A stretch of 64,000 bases of DNA from Spodoptera frugiperda (GCF_023101765.2 NC_064217.1:1550001-1614000); one strand, 5' to 3'; positions 45,389 to 57,700 are shown, counted from the first letter of the stretch. Program-made: numbers and translations. The notes: generated by a model not told the origin, from the sequence alone.

Positions 45389-45643
45389 TCATCGACATAT
45401 GTTTTTAAAATATCCTCTGTAGTTTTTATCCAAACATTTCTGGTTTGATATCTTTTTTAACGTATTTTTCACAGTGGCGAAGCTTTTCGAGGCTTGAATA
45501 TGTTTGTGAAGCGATACTGCTTGATATTCTTCAGGAATTAAGTAAATTTTGTCGTCTTGCGTGGCAATTGATGTTATGGCAATAAAGTTTGACTTTCCAT
45601 CTGTTGTTGGTTTTATTTCAAATGTAAACTTTAATTTTTCCAT
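45389..45643 (-). CDS. gag: N-terminal gag segment, first ORF of the LTR element
   Basis: This 84-codon ORF opens 22 bases inside the 5' LTR with AACAAGATGG, a good eukaryotic start context (A at -3, G at +4). It would begin the element's structural protein. No known domain is visible in it. Its frame closes 10 bases before the next ATG (45378), and the following gag ORF lies in the +1 frame. The +1 frame is open upstream of that ATG, back to about the run of six A at 45452-45457. The simplest reading is that gag is one gene interrupted by a single-base change in this A run. A programmed +1 shift, or a genuine small upstream ORF, is possible but less likely. Confidence 0.7.
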   Translation of the reverse strand: MEKLKFTFEIKPTTDGKSNFIAITSIATQDDKIYLIPEEYQAVSLHKHIQASKSFATVKNTLKKISNQKCLDKNYRGYFKNICR

Positions 45644-45665
45644 CTTGTTACAATAAATGTTGTTT

Positions 45666-45921
45666 TATAAGGTATTTTCCCAGGTTTGCGACACAAAACA
45701 CAATTGAGTTTCTTTGTTGTTAAGAAACAACATTTAATGTTTATTATTGTGTCGTTTTTATAATTAAATCGATATTCATTTTATACACAATGACAGTTAC
45801 TTTTTTCATGACGTCCATAATAAACTTAAACTCCTCTCCACCAAAGAGTAAACTTAAACGTAGGTAATAACTAAAAACACTTAAAAACTCTAATTAATGA
45901 AAAATATAGTTTTCATTACAT
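45666..45921 (-). repeat. 5' LTR of the Gypsy-type element
   Basis: Read on the minus strand it starts with TGTAATG at about 45920 and runs to CCTTATA near 45666. It matches the 3' LTR base for base. A TATAAAA box lies at 45779-45785 and an AATAAA signal about 35 bases downstream at 45740-45745, followed by a GT-rich stretch. This is the arrangement expected for a compact U3-R-U5 with promoter and poly(A) signal. The inner boundary is uncertain by a few bases because of the shared TATA. Confidence 0.93.
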
Positions 45922-45937
45922 ATATATACATTAGTTT

Positions 45938-47159
45938 TCACGAAGCACACTGGAATACCGTGCACATGGTGTATGTTTCACAAAGGTGGGAATTCGTGGG
46001 TGCATGGTGTAGGAATGTTGCCGGTCTCATGGCTATCTTACCGACAAGTACACTCCACATACTAAGTGACATGTCAAGCTTAAACTGCAATGGAATTCTT
46101 TGAATATGTTTGGCTTGTCGAAGTGAAGTTGGTTAGTTATTGTTTAAATAGTGGATAGATTTTAGTATCTGTAAAAAGTAGTGGGATTTTTTTTTCAGAA
46201 TTCGTCACGTCAATCTATAAGCGATGACTCGTCGAAGGACTTTGGGTTGTCTTGATCAATGGATCAAGTTTAGATGTAAATGTAAAAATAAATAGCAATA
46301 GGTACTCATATTAGAATCAAATCTATATTTTAAGAAAAAATAATAACTAAAAACCATGGAATGAGCTATCGTCGACGATATTTCCGAACCGATACTCCTT
46401 TTTAAAAGGCGGCAACGCACCTGTAACTTTTCTGGTATTGCGGGTGTCCATGGGCGGCGCTTATGTGACCCAACTGATCGCTTGTTCTATTCCATAAAAA
46501 AAAAAAAAATCGTTTCTATTCTAAAATTTAATTATATGCATCATCAATTGATAAGTCTCACTCGTAAAACAAAAAAAACAACACTGAAGAAGAGCCTAGA
46601 AATAAATTCTAACGTAACACCTGTTTCACTAAACTATCCCCAAAGTTTATACACAACATGTTAACACCAGACAGAACTCAAGTAACAGACATCTTGTATT
46701 TCCAAATAATGTATACCGAAACTGAGCTGTTTCTAGGAAAATCGATACTACAGCAAAAGTTTTGCGGCCAACAAGTTCCTAGACCAATTCCTAGCCTCCA
46801 GAGTTTTCTAATCAAAATTATTAGCACGTTTTTGGCACAGTTTTGGGTCAAGTGGTATTGTTGAAGGTCTGAATACATTTTCTGAACACGGATCCAGTTT
46901 ACGAGTTGAACGTAATATATTTTGGCACATATCAAATTCGCTTCAAGTGTGCGGGTTGATTCAAAGCATGGATTAGTCGTGTATAACATCAAAGGAAATA
47001 CCGTACTAGTTATTAGAGAATACAGCGCTAATACGTACTCGTACTAATGAGATGGGAATAGAATTTGGTTTTAAATAATTAGTTCTAGATATTGTGTTGA
47101 TATTTTTGGCGTTATTTTATTTAGAGGATAATCGAAACTCTGCTATTACTTATTGTTAC
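45938..47159. other. Mostly unique
   Basis: Beyond the family D tail at 46401 there is only a 104-codon minus-strand ORF (46992-46678) overlapped by a plus-strand one. I see no domain in it and regard it as chance. Confidence 0.35.
46401..46510 (+). mobile_element. Family D retroposon, 3' end
   Basis: GGCGGCAACGCACCTGTAAC, GTCCATGGGCGGCGCTTATG, then TTCCATAAAAAAAAAAAAA. The long A tail on the right fixes the orientation of the family. Confidence 0.75.
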
Positions 47160-47283
47160 ACTATATAGGCCAACCCGCATTAAGCAAGCGTGGTGACTAA
47201 TGCTCAAACCTTCTCCGTGTGAGAAGAGGCCTTTGGTTAACAGTGACAACTTATAGGCTGTTGATGATGATGATTATGACTGT
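47160..47283 (+). mobile_element. LINE 3' end remnant
   Basis: GGCCAACCCGCATTAAGCAAGC, TCTCCGTGTGAGAAGAGGCC, ACAACTTATAGGCTGTTGAT then a GATGATGATGAT tail. This resembles from memory the 3' end of a common lepidopteran LINE. Strongly 5'-truncated. Confidence 0.65.
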
Positions 47284-49196
47284 ATTAAGAACTGATGTTC
47301 CTGCTGATAACATTTGTAACATTTTAGCGAAAACTAAATGCACTACAGCTGGTGCAATACTTGCGTAATATTATTTTACATCAAATTCTAAGTCGAAATA
47401 CATTTTCTTACTAACAGCACCTAGAGCCACAAAATAAAATCACCTTCAAAATATTCCCCGTCAGCTTAAAACAGGCATTGGGACACCAAAATTGGACTGG
47501 TGAATACGACACATTGAAAATACTAGTCTTTTTAAGCCGATATAGGACTGAAAGAAAATACTGTCGCGAAATTGAGTGAAGAGGGTTAAGCTTGCTGCTG
47601 ACGTCTTTTTAATGGAGTGCCGCCTTAAAACTCAAAATGTTTGAAGGAAAAGGCTCAGAAACATCTTAGTTGAAAACTGCAGATAAAATGTGATGGAATC
47701 GATTTAAATAAATATTCTTTAAAAGAAAAATCAACAGCGTAAAAGGGACCTTAAAGGGACGAACCGTGGCTTATAATACTTAATGCCTAACTGTTTTTGT
47801 TAGAGGCACAGATTACTATCATCTATTAAGCCTGAATACTAAAATGCTACTCAATTTTGACTTGTATTTAAATATCGTTCTAACTGTTTGTAGCGACAGA
47901 TATATTCATGAGTGTCTTAAAATTCAGGTACATTTGAGTATTTACTCACATAGTCATAATAGTAAGAGAAAAATGTTGGTGCTAAACATTTTTACTTTTC
48001 CATCTTACGTGTCTGATGTTAAATACGCGTGCTATATCAAGTTTATTTTGTGAAAATCCACACAAAACACAACAAAATCCAGGGAAAACTGAAACAGCAT
48101 TACACTTGCGCTACGATAATTTTCCTTTCAAATTCTTCCCAACTATTTCGCTCTTGCTCAGGCGTTCTATCAAATTTATTCCGTCTATTACTAGTGAACT
48201 CGAGTTCCTTTTAGAAGTTCTCTTTTATTTTTTTCCATCAACCGTATTCTTCGTGAATACAATGAGCTAATGTATAGTTTCTGGAGTTTCTAGTGTATAT
48301 AAGTTTGTGAAACTGGAGTTTGGCTTGCTTGGACAATTGTTTTCTTTGTGATAGATGTGACCCAATTTTCTTTTGTTATTTTTAAAGGTTCTTTAGATGT
48401 TCCATCTTCATGATTCATTTATAAGAAGGACTATCCGACCGGATCAACGTTTTACTTCGATATTTTGATATAGCGTTGCTTTTATGGATTGTCGTGTGTA
48501 AGGCTCATGAACAAAAGCTCATTTCGTTGATACCGTTTTAGATATTTTTTTTTTTATGCTATGTAGTTTTATTTGCTTTGATTGTAAGAGAAAATAAATA
48601 TTAAATAAGTTTCCATGTTTTATCAATATTACCATTTAACTATCCGATAATTCAGGACGAAAACGACCTAATATACATATTTAGGTCATCCTATTATTTG
48701 ATAATATTTATATTCAGTATTTTATTATTTGATCAGACACAAACAGTTTAATCTGAACTGAATACATAGCAGAAAATAACAATGAGCGACATAGTTTTAA
48801 CAGTTGTAATATGATCTACTTACGTGAGCATTTAAACAGTGATTTTTAACCAACAACCTCGTAATAAATTAATTAAAAATCAAATCGCTAAAATTATAAC
48901 AATTTGACGTTTAACACAGCTGTGAACAATCACAACACAGATGTCTTTTGTTTCCAATTGTATAAACTTCATCAAAAATATCGAAATCAAACAAAGCGAA
49001 ATATTATTTTGTTCAATTCGAATTAGATTTATCTTAAAACAAAAATGGAATTGTAACTGAATTTCTATTAGTTGGGTAAATGTTGAACAAGTTAAGTGTA
49101 AAAGATATCTTTTGAATTCAAACGTCCTTGAATTTTACTTATTTCAATAAGCAATCGAATCTAGAGTCCTTGAACGTAAGTTAAAGTAATTTACAG
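47284..49196. other. Nothing recognised
   Basis: AT-rich. Two overlapping ORFs at 48016-48270 are unrecognised. Confidence 0.4.
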
Positions 49197-49348
49197 ATGG
49201 GGCCCAGTAGGGCTGATGTCTGATCCGGAGTTGCGGACCACCTAGCGGGTTCCGGCTCGCAAATCAGGAATAGGAACAGGGTGGTTTTTAGTCAGTAAGA
49301 GTCTGATACTCTCTCTTGCCTCGCTGAGGCTGAAGAAGTCAGTGATAG
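49197..49348 (+). mobile_element. Family B retroposon copy
   Basis: ATGGGGCCCAGTAGGGCTGA 5' end, CCACCTAGCGGGTTCCGGC, TTTTTAGTCAGTAAGAGTCT, then it breaks off at GAAGTCAGTGATAGG without the usual A tail. A family D element follows immediately. Confidence 0.75.
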
Positions 49349-49350
49349 GT

Positions 49351-49446
49351 ACGTTACAGGTGTTGCAGGTGTCCATGGGCGGCGCTGATCGCTTACCATC
49401 AGTTAATTAGTCTGCTCGTTAGACTTCTATTTCTAAAAAAAAAATA
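49351..49446 (+). mobile_element. Family D retroposon, 3' end
   Basis: ACGTTACAGGTGTTGCAGG, GTCCATGGGCGGCGCTGATC, TCTGCTCGTTAGACTTC, then an A tail. It directly follows the truncated family B element. Confidence 0.65.
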
Positions 49447-49783
49447 TGTGAAAAGTTAGGTACGATGGTATACCTAGTGTTAGTTATAAGTGCTTAGTAA
49501 TTAATTACATTTGTAGTAGATTATAATTCTGTAACTCGAGTTAACAGTGGCTTTTAAGGAGTTTCTCTCTGGATTCGGCTTTTAGGTATGTCAATACTAA
49601 AGTGTGCCAAAATGCTTGTTCTCCAGTACATGGAATAAAGGATACATTATTACAAGTGTTGCATTGTATATTATATGCCTTTGCTTACTGTTACGAATAA
49701 ATAAAGGTGTGAATCTATTATAATAACCCAATTTTGTAGCTAATATGTTACCACGCGTCAAATACCTTTAAAGTACAATAAAT

Positions 49784-49850
49784 TGATGATTGGACTATTA
49801 CAATGACACGTGATAGTAGATCCTATCACAGTCAACAGTCCAATCAATGA
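49784..49850. repeat. Imperfect hairpin
   Basis: TGATTGGACT at the left and AGTCCAATCA at the right pair perfectly; the inner part pairs around GTGATAG/CTATCAC with a few mismatches. Non-coding and single copy as far as I can see. Confidence 0.5.
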
Positions 49851-50056
49851 GATTTGTTACGACAGACTCGTTTGACCTACATTCGCTGTTATTGGTGTGT
49901 ACATAGGATTGACACGTCAAACGTATTGAGCCCTCCTAGATACTGACTGTCATAGAGAAGTGTGACTACAAATAAAAATAGCAATTCTATTGAATTGGGC
50001 GTTAATATTTTCCGCGTAGTAACTGTAGTAGTAACGTAGTAAATGATAGTTAAGTA

Positions 50057-50375
50057 TGGGAAAGCCATACTATGGCAAGAATGCGCCGGCTCGACCGGAG
50101 TGATACTCGTAGCACGGCCGTATAGAAAGTAGACGTGAAACAAAGCTTGCGTTATGTTTTGTCATGTGAGTGAAGTTCAATAAATCACCAATCTTAATCC
50201 CTCCCTAATCTTCTTAAACCCCGATTACCTTACAACCCTTAAATTCCTAACCCTCAAAAGGCTGGCAAAGCAATTGTAACACTTCTGGTGTTTCTGGTGT
50301 AAATGGGCGGCGGTCGTTGCTTACCATCAGGTGATCCGTCTGCTCATTTACCGGCTTATACCATAAAAATAAATA
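50057..50375 (+). mobile_element. Family D retroposon, near full length
   Basis: Plus-strand copy from GGGAAAGCCATACTATGG through CGGCTCGACCGGAGTGATAC, GACGTGAAACAAAGCTTGCG and AACCCTTAAATTCCTAACCC to CCGGCTTATACCATAAAAA. Moderately diverged from 14799-15094. Confidence 0.75.
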
Positions 50376-52615
50376 ATGTTATAAACCAAATATATGACAT
50401 AAGTTTTAATTAAACTGAGAGCATAATATAGATTTCTTTATCTTTTCAGGTATGTGCCAGCACAAGATGTTTTAATGTACAAGAAGTTTTGTCGTTTCAA
50501 CGAAATTATATTGTAAGCCGAGTTTACGTAAGTTTGGTATAACTTGGAACCCACATGCTCTAATGTTAGCGAAGGTTTTTGGTATATATATATATAATTT
50601 AATTATTTTATTTTTGGCTACTACTTTGGTTAAGTGGTGAAAGCAGGTACAATTGGTACTTTTATATTTTGGTCTGCTTTGTTAGAGTTCTGAAAGTATT
50701 AGTGTTAAACTAAGGATCTTTTATTTAGGTTTTTGTATTAATTTGTTAAGAAGCCGAGTTTAGATCTGTGTTTTGAGCTCTATCTGAAGGTAAGGTATAA
50801 ATGTTTAATACATAGGATTTGACTTATAGCGATTTACGTGAACTTATAATGAACACAGAATCTTCTTATACGAATTACATGATTCAGTTTTTTTTATATT
50901 TAGTTTAATAATATCGTTCTAATCAAAAAACTAAGTAATTACAAACACTAATAAACAATATCTATAACAATTCTGTTCAAGTTTTTACTCACCGAAAACT
51001 AAATTTAGCTACGAGAGCGTATTCCATTTAGTTCTGGATTGCGGTTTGGAGTGACAGGACCAGCTTTAACACCTGGAGAGCCAATAGCTGTCTGGTTTGT
51101 AGATAAACGTGCAGAACACCGTGAAACTAGGAGAAACAGAGCGGTTCAATGTGGAGGAATACTGAGATATTTTAACGAGTGGATTTAAATTACCGAGAAC
51201 TTTATACAATAGTATTGTTTTTTATATTCACATAATTATTATGCTTTTTGTAATATTCACTGAACTTTTCCTTGAAGTAAACATGGTGGTAAAAATATTC
51301 CCTTGTCTTAAGTATTAATGACCTAAGATTTTGTATTTTGTCGCACTTGGAACTTATCGATGCTTTCCTGCCAAAAGAAGATAAGCGAGAATTTTTAGTT
51401 ACATACAAATTCAGAATCAACCAATTTTTCTCCATAAAATGATCTATTTTGGCCGAAAAGTTAATATACATATACATATTATTAATCAAATTACTTATAC
51501 AAAGACTATCATTTAACTACTACGTTTCAAGGTCATAAAACCATTTCAAACTAAATCGATAATTGATAAGGAGCACGTTTATCTCATCTTACACCAAAGA
51601 GGCCAGTTCCAACGAAATCCACTTCCAAAGATCTTCAGGATTCTAAGAATTGGATGAACTTATACAAAATTCGTTATAAGAAGCAATTTCTTGAGACAAT
51701 TAGCTATGCTTCATGAACAAATTGTGACTACTGAGTGAGAGATGTACACAGATGGATGCCACTTTATCTTTTTGTAACTTTTAATGCATTATGTTTTGTT
51801 CTTAATTTCGTTTTAGGTTATTTGTATGTATTGATTCTATTTTATACAGAAGATACGCAGCTTAGAATAGCTTAAAGTGTTAATACAAGGTATGAACACG
51901 GTTTTATACATGCCATTTGGCCTATCTTACCTGGTGGTAATCCATGACACATAAGCAACCTACATATTTGGGCATTAAAGACTGGCAGTTATCATGTTAT
52001 CACTAATCTACATTTCTGCCTATTTCAATAAAGAACAACGGCCATACTATGTATGAAATTAATCGTATTTCATCATCATTATCAAATTTTTGCACATAAT
52101 ATATTTATCTCCCTAGAGTACATAAATGAATAACTTCGCAATAACATTAATTTGGTACATGGACTATTGAATTTAACACAAACCCTTTGAAAGGTCGTTC
52201 AAATTTGATATCTGATTCATCACACTCATTAGTATTGTATCAAATATTGCATTGATGACTACGTTTAATAGTTTGTATAACAATTATTCAAAATTCAAAT
52301 ACTCGTTAGGAGTTCAAGTTATTCCCAATCATTATAATTTAACATGAAACGTTGGTATTAACTGGTGCCTCATTTATAATGTACGGTCGCCTCTAGGTCA
52401 ACCTAACCTTTTCTGTCAAATTTCTTTGTTACGTTTTCAACTCCATTGTAATGTGACAAAGTCGAAAATACATTGTATAAAATTGACGGATTGGAGGAGA
52501 TAGATCTGCTGGTGACTAAATTTCTATTGAAATAGATGTAAGACGAAACCATCAACAGATTAATATTCTACTAGCGAACGTTTCAGACTAGATAACTAGA
52601 TTGGATTATGTAATA
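50376..52615. other. Mostly unique
   Basis: TTTCTTTATCTTTTCAG at 50433-50449 is a textbook acceptor followed by 21 open codons to TAA (50514-50516). The open segment at 51009 is listed separately. The 95-codon minus ORF (51489-51202) is in AT-rich sequence and unrecognised. Confidence 0.35.
51009..51188 (+). other. Candidate 59-codon open segment without ATG
   Basis: After an AATTTAG that could serve as a weak acceptor, 59 codons stay open to TAA at 51186. Residues such as FSSGLRFGVTGPALTPGEP and WFVDKRAEHRETRR have a balanced composition, and the segment is richer in G and C than its flanks. A segment of this length is expected by chance many times in such DNA, so support is weak. Confidence 0.15.
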
Positions 52616-52775
52616 CTAGCTTCTGACAGCGGCTTTGGTCGTGTTTTCGTGGGATAAAACATATTTAACACCCAAGTCAGCTCATACCCTGTCTCTATAC
52701 CAAATTTCATCTAAATCCGTTCAGTAGTTTCAAACGATTGGACAAACAAACAAACAAACTTTCACATTTAAATGA
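52616..52775 (-). mobile_element. Short Helitron-like element
   Basis: Minus-strand copy of the subfamily seen at 25633: CTAGCTTCTGACAGCGGCTT at the left, CCAAATTTCATCTAAATCCG in the middle, (CAAA)n, and GA before T at 52775. Confidence 0.55.
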
Positions 52776-52777
52776 TA

Positions 52778-52955
52778 CTAATTTCTGCCAGCGGCTTCTC
52801 CCGTAGTTTTGTAAGATAAAAATGTGTCCTATGTTTTATACCGAACTATGATCTACCCCTGTTACAAATTTCATTCCGATTCCTTTAGCTATTTTAACAA
52901 ACATACACATAAACATACAAACTCACAAACATTCGCTTTTACAATATGAGTAAGA
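52778..52955 (-). mobile_element. Second short Helitron-like element in tandem
   Basis: Starts two bases after the previous one with CTAATTTCTGCCAGCGGCTT (degenerate CTAG end) and ends near 52955. The internal phrase ACAAATTTCATTCCGATTCC aligns with its neighbour, so two related elements lie side by side. Confidence 0.45.
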
Positions 52956-53984
52956 TATTATTAGTTAGATAATATATTACTTATTTACCTACTCATGTAC
53001 GTCGTTTTATATAATACCTGTTTGTAGGAAGCTTTGTGAATATTTATAAATTAGATACTAAAAGCGTTCTACCAACTTCATACGAGATTATGTTTATATT
53101 TTCATAAAAACATGATATGATTTTTTCTAATTTATAATTTTCATTTCGATAAATTATGTGTTGTTTACAGGTATTAATTCCACGACGAGTCAAAAACTAC
53201 GTTTAAAAAACGACATCAATTCAGCCAAAGGTTTAGCGGAATACTAAAACACGAATTAAAGTGCGAACCTCAATTTTTTTTAACGGGTAATATACCTATA
53301 ACCTAGTCCTAAGTTTCCGCATCAAATTCGGTTCGTGAGATAATCGCTCACAAATATACATATATGTCAAACTAAAAACCTTATTGTTAAAAGTCGGTTT
53401 AAAATGAGCCAATTTAATACAAATACTGGTAGAAAAACCACTAAATACAAGTAAATTCTGACTATATAAAAATAATGATGTAAGTAAAATAAATAAGTCC
53501 CAAATATTACGATCACGAAATCTGCTAAGCGAACACAAAAACTGATCAACTCACCAACCTTCCTAATTTATTAATCTCAATATATAAAGACAGATCGTCC
53601 AATTAGTTATATACGTATCAATAAGCAAAGAAGAAAATACATTAATAAAATATTCTATAAATGAGAAATTATTTCTCACTAATCTATATCTCGTTCCAAT
53701 GTTCGATTAGATTAATGTTAAGCTTGGTACACTGTTATTATTCGCAAGTCAGAATACATGAATTGTTTGTCTTACTTCGAGTCAGTTTACAAGTGATGAA
53801 TTTGAACATTAATTAGAAATTACATGTTCTTGTTGGTGGAGTAAATGCGTCATATGCCTGGAGTGAATTTATATTAGGGAATGCTGATGCTGTGTAGTAG
53901 CAAATACAATGTCGATATGAACAAGTATTATTATTATATTTTCCTGTCGGGCCAAATTAAAAGTACCTTTAACCGACGAGCATG
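52956..53984. other. Nothing recognised
   Basis: AT-rich; short overlapping minus-strand ORFs near 53296-53549 only. Confidence 0.4.
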
Positions 53985-54115
53985 CATGAAAAGACTGATG
54001 ACTGTTGATGAAGCGAAAGAAGTGTGTAAGAACCGTGGCAATTGGCGTTCCATTGTCTCTGCCTACCACCATGGGAGATAGGCGTGAGGTTATGTATGTA
54101 TGTATGTTATCCTGT
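53985..54115 (+). mobile_element. LINE 3' end with (TATG)n tail
   Basis: The plus strand encodes DEAKEVCKNRGNWRSIVSAY followed after four residues by a stop, then a (TATG)n tail. The plus frame matches the minus-strand relic at 14651-14735 (RSIVSAY and HGR before the stop), so both derive from one LINE family. Confidence 0.65.
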
Positions 54116-54589
54116 ATAGGTGGAGTATACTAAAAACTCTATGTTTCGGTTTTTTACTTTACTGCCGAGTGTTAGCGAAATTTCATTTGTGTACATAATT
54201 TATAATGGCTTTGATAAAATAAATATCATTTATATTTCCTTCTATTTTTCGAATATCATTAGGTACAAATGTAAATTCGTGGATGTCTGTATGAAGTAAC
54301 GGGCGTAGCGGACTCCAATTCTGAAAATAATAATAGAAGATAGTGTTGGGGATTGCACATTTCCTGATTAACAAAATTTGATACTTTTATTTAGGTAGTC
54401 GTGCGAATCAGGTAAACAAAACACATTCGAATAATCAAAAAAAGATTCCTGACTCCTGTGCGAATCAAAACAAAAAATCCGTAAACCCTTCCCTAAGTTG
54501 AATTACCAAACCATTCAATCCCTTTAAATAGGGGCTTTCCTAGTCAAAAAAGGGTCTTAAAAATAAACCTTACCGAAGATAATTGTTCA

Positions 54590-54775
54590 CCTGTGTCCCT
54601 TAAGCGATACTTTGCCGATTTCGCTTCCCGCTTGCGCCAAAGACATTACGCCGGGCCCAACAAATTGCGTTATAGCTAAATTAGATTCTCTCTGAGCCCC
54701 TGGGGTCGCTGTAATCCGTGTAAAGCCATGCTCTAACAGACCATGAGTGGATACCTGCTTCCAAATTTGTTAGTT
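54590..54775. other. GC-rich unique segment
   Basis: GCCGATTTCGCTTCCCGC, GACATTACGCCGGGCCC and GAGCCCCTGGGGTCGCTG stand out from AT-rich surroundings. No long frame, tRNA fold or repeat partner was recognised. It could be a conserved regulatory segment or an old repeat. Confidence 0.25.
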
Positions 54776-57700
54776 TCGTTGTTAAGTTTTTAGTTTTAAG
54801 TCTATATTAATAACTCTAGTATTTTGGCGGTTGGGTGCCCTTTCTAGGTAGTCTTGAATTAATTGAAATAGTCAATAACCTGATAATATGAATAGATGCT
54901 AATAGTCATAATGTAGGGAATGATATAAGTATAGTGATAGTATGATAGGTATGATGTAGAGAAATGAATAGGAAACTGAGACTTGAAAATGTGTTAGAGA
55001 AAAGTTAGTTTTTTATATTTCATAATTAAATGTATACATTAATGTCCCAAAATAACCCATTTCTGACACATCCAGTAGTATTCACGAACAAAACTATTTA
55101 TATGCATAAAGTTACCCCACAATGGTACTGAAATTAAACAATTCAATATTCAGTGGATAAATTGAAGTAGAGAATTGGTTTTATCGAAGTTCCTCTTTAA
55201 ACAATAATGTACTATATAACTATGTGGTTATGGTCGAATTTTAGGACAATAATGCGTATGACAGATATAATTATGTGGCCACTACATGGACAATAATCTC
55301 AATGATTATATCGACTGTTTAATATTTTTGGAATTTCACATTCAGTTGCGAAATTTTATTTTAATGCAGGTCACGGTATTTTATTAATGAGTTTATTTTA
55401 CTCTCCATAAATAAAGATGTTTTGGTCGAGTTTGATGATGTCAATGCTGAACTATAGATTTCTGGTTCAATCACCAGGACTTGAAATTTACGGGCCATTT
55501 AGTCAATTAATAAGTTGCTAACGTACTGTTTCAAGGCCAATCCCGTCTACCTTTTTAAAAAAGGAATTTTTTACTTTATATTTTTTTATTGTATTAAAAC
55601 AGTTACTACACAACATGGCATATAATTTTGGCAATGTCCCTCTTAATAACTCCTTTAGTTGAGCACAATATCTGACATGGTGGCGTCGGCAATCTTACTG
55701 CAATAGTTTCTATAGCCTGGGTAAAAGTGTAAGATCAGCATGTTTATCATTGAACATTTATGTTGGTCATTGCTAATTGCTGACTTAGACTACAGTCTTG
55801 TAATAAGAGTTATAACAGTACCTTAAGAATTCCTGCAACACCAGGTCGAACACGAATGCTTTATGACAATATAAGGAACTGTTTATTTGCTACTTCGTTT
55901 TTGAGGAGATCTGCATCCCGAATCTATCGTCCGAAAATCACGAATCAAAAACCGAAATCTCACCGAATCATAATCGATTTTTGGAATATAGAACTTTACT
56001 ACTTGCTTAAATAAGTCAGTAAAGTTTGAACTATATCTAGATTATTGTCGCTAATAAATCAGATAAGTTTTGGTTCATATTGTTTACTTCTCGATCATCC
56101 ACGATGAAAGAATGCCACTTAAATAAACCCTCAAGCAACTATGTAATATAATTTCTCTTAGGTTATATTTATAAGTTTTTCTTGTTAATGTTACTACTAG
56201 ACTATAGAAGATTACTTGTAAGTACCTAATTCAATATTATGATATTGGACATAAGCATTTCGATACTTATCACTTAGAATTATTATTGTTTGCCATATTT
56301 ACTATAGAAGAAAGATCATCTACTTATTACTTTAAACAAAAACGTTGCCCCACACTAACATTTACTCCTGTGTCGTAGGTTCGTTTATAAATATACAACT
56401 TCACACATCCATCACACCCACATCCGAAACCGTGTGGGAATCGAACCCGTTACACGTTGCGCGGCAGCCGACGCACCAACCGTGTGTGTAGTCGAGTAAG
56501 GTACATTTGATCTTGAAAATACAATTTTTATGAAGACTATTTCCTAACCGTATAAAGTTGAAAGAAACAAAAGTTTACTTATAAGCATTTTATTTAATGA
56601 TTCACATAACACATAACAATAAAAATAATTAAGTCTAAGTGCCGGAACTCACATATATTTCTCAACAAAAACGAGAAACTTGTTCACTTACGTACATATA
56701 TCAACTAAGTCATACTTTAAACGAAATAATACACCAAAAGCAATTTGCGAAATTTCAAACACTGACGTAACAGCACACATAAATTTTGTTGTTGTGTCTA
56801 AACAAGGCAATTCTACGTTCTGACATTAATTTAAACGCATTCATAACCATTCTAGTGAGAGCTCTCGAATTTGGCCAAGATGTAATTAATTCTCTAACTA
56901 ATGGTGCATGCAAACTGATGCGAAGTTTTTATTGAGGAGTATTGTGTAACATGGGGAGTTAAGTCGATGAATGATAAGGGGAAATTGTTTGGGGGGAGAT
57001 GTAGCGAATAATTCTATAGCTACCGATTGCCAAAGTCAAATTCAACAAATAAATAAAAAAAGTCTATCAGTCTATCCGTCAGTAAAGCTAGGTGCTCGTT
57101 CCAAAGTGTAGCTTTGAGAACAAATCTAAGTATATTATACAATTGTCAGTAAATCAATACTAGATAGAGACTCCATAAATAAATAAACTTTCGCTAGGAC
57201 ACATCTGTATTTTTTAATTTAAATTAGTTTTAAATGCCCGTTCATACAGAATCGTGAAAGGTATTATTAGGTGGGGAGATTTTTGTGCATTCTTGCACTT
57301 ATAAGAAACAATCCTATACAGTTTTCAGCTATACCCCATTCCTAGCCTTACTTGTCAACTGAGAAGACAAGACCACTATATATCACAAGAGTTAGGTCAT
57401 AGAGATCTAATTGTTAAAGCTAACACATATATAAGATGCTAGATAAACACTATAAGAGCATAATGTGAATGAACTTTATTTTCATTGGCTTTGAAGAATT
57501 TTCTTCCAGTGACAGAAGTGTTTAAATATGTTCCAAGCGTCACTGTTTCTCTATTGAGTGTGTTTGTCGTACTGAAAGCTATCACGATGCAAATGTTTAC
57601 TTTTCACATATACGAGTACCTATCAAGTTGTTTACGGATAAAATTTCATTTTACTTGTTTAATGTGAAGTGGCACAATATCTATGCATATAAATACATCG

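Larger units (their letters stand above)
41151..45921 (-). mobile_element. Full-length Ty3/Gypsy-type LTR retrotransposon
   Basis: The element is bounded by two direct repeats (41151-41406 and 45666-45921) that read identical over all 256 bases. Between them, on the minus strand, lie a gag-like region and a pol ORF in the order protease, reverse transcriptase, RNase H, integrase, which is the Ty3/Gypsy (Metaviridae) order. Only about 50 bases separate the pol stop from the 3' LTR, so there is no env. Both flanks are runs of TA (41143-41154 and 45921-45928), so a short TATA-type target duplication is likely but its length cannot be fixed. Identical LTRs and an open pol suggest a young insertion. 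The 5' part of gag carries a frame break, so autonomous function is uncertain. Confidence 0.96.

Noticed and set aside
50450..50516. Possible terminal exon after TTTCTTTATCTTTTCAG
   Set aside because: The acceptor is good, but only 21 codons follow before a stop; acceptor-like tracts are frequent in AT-rich DNA and no partner exon is visible.
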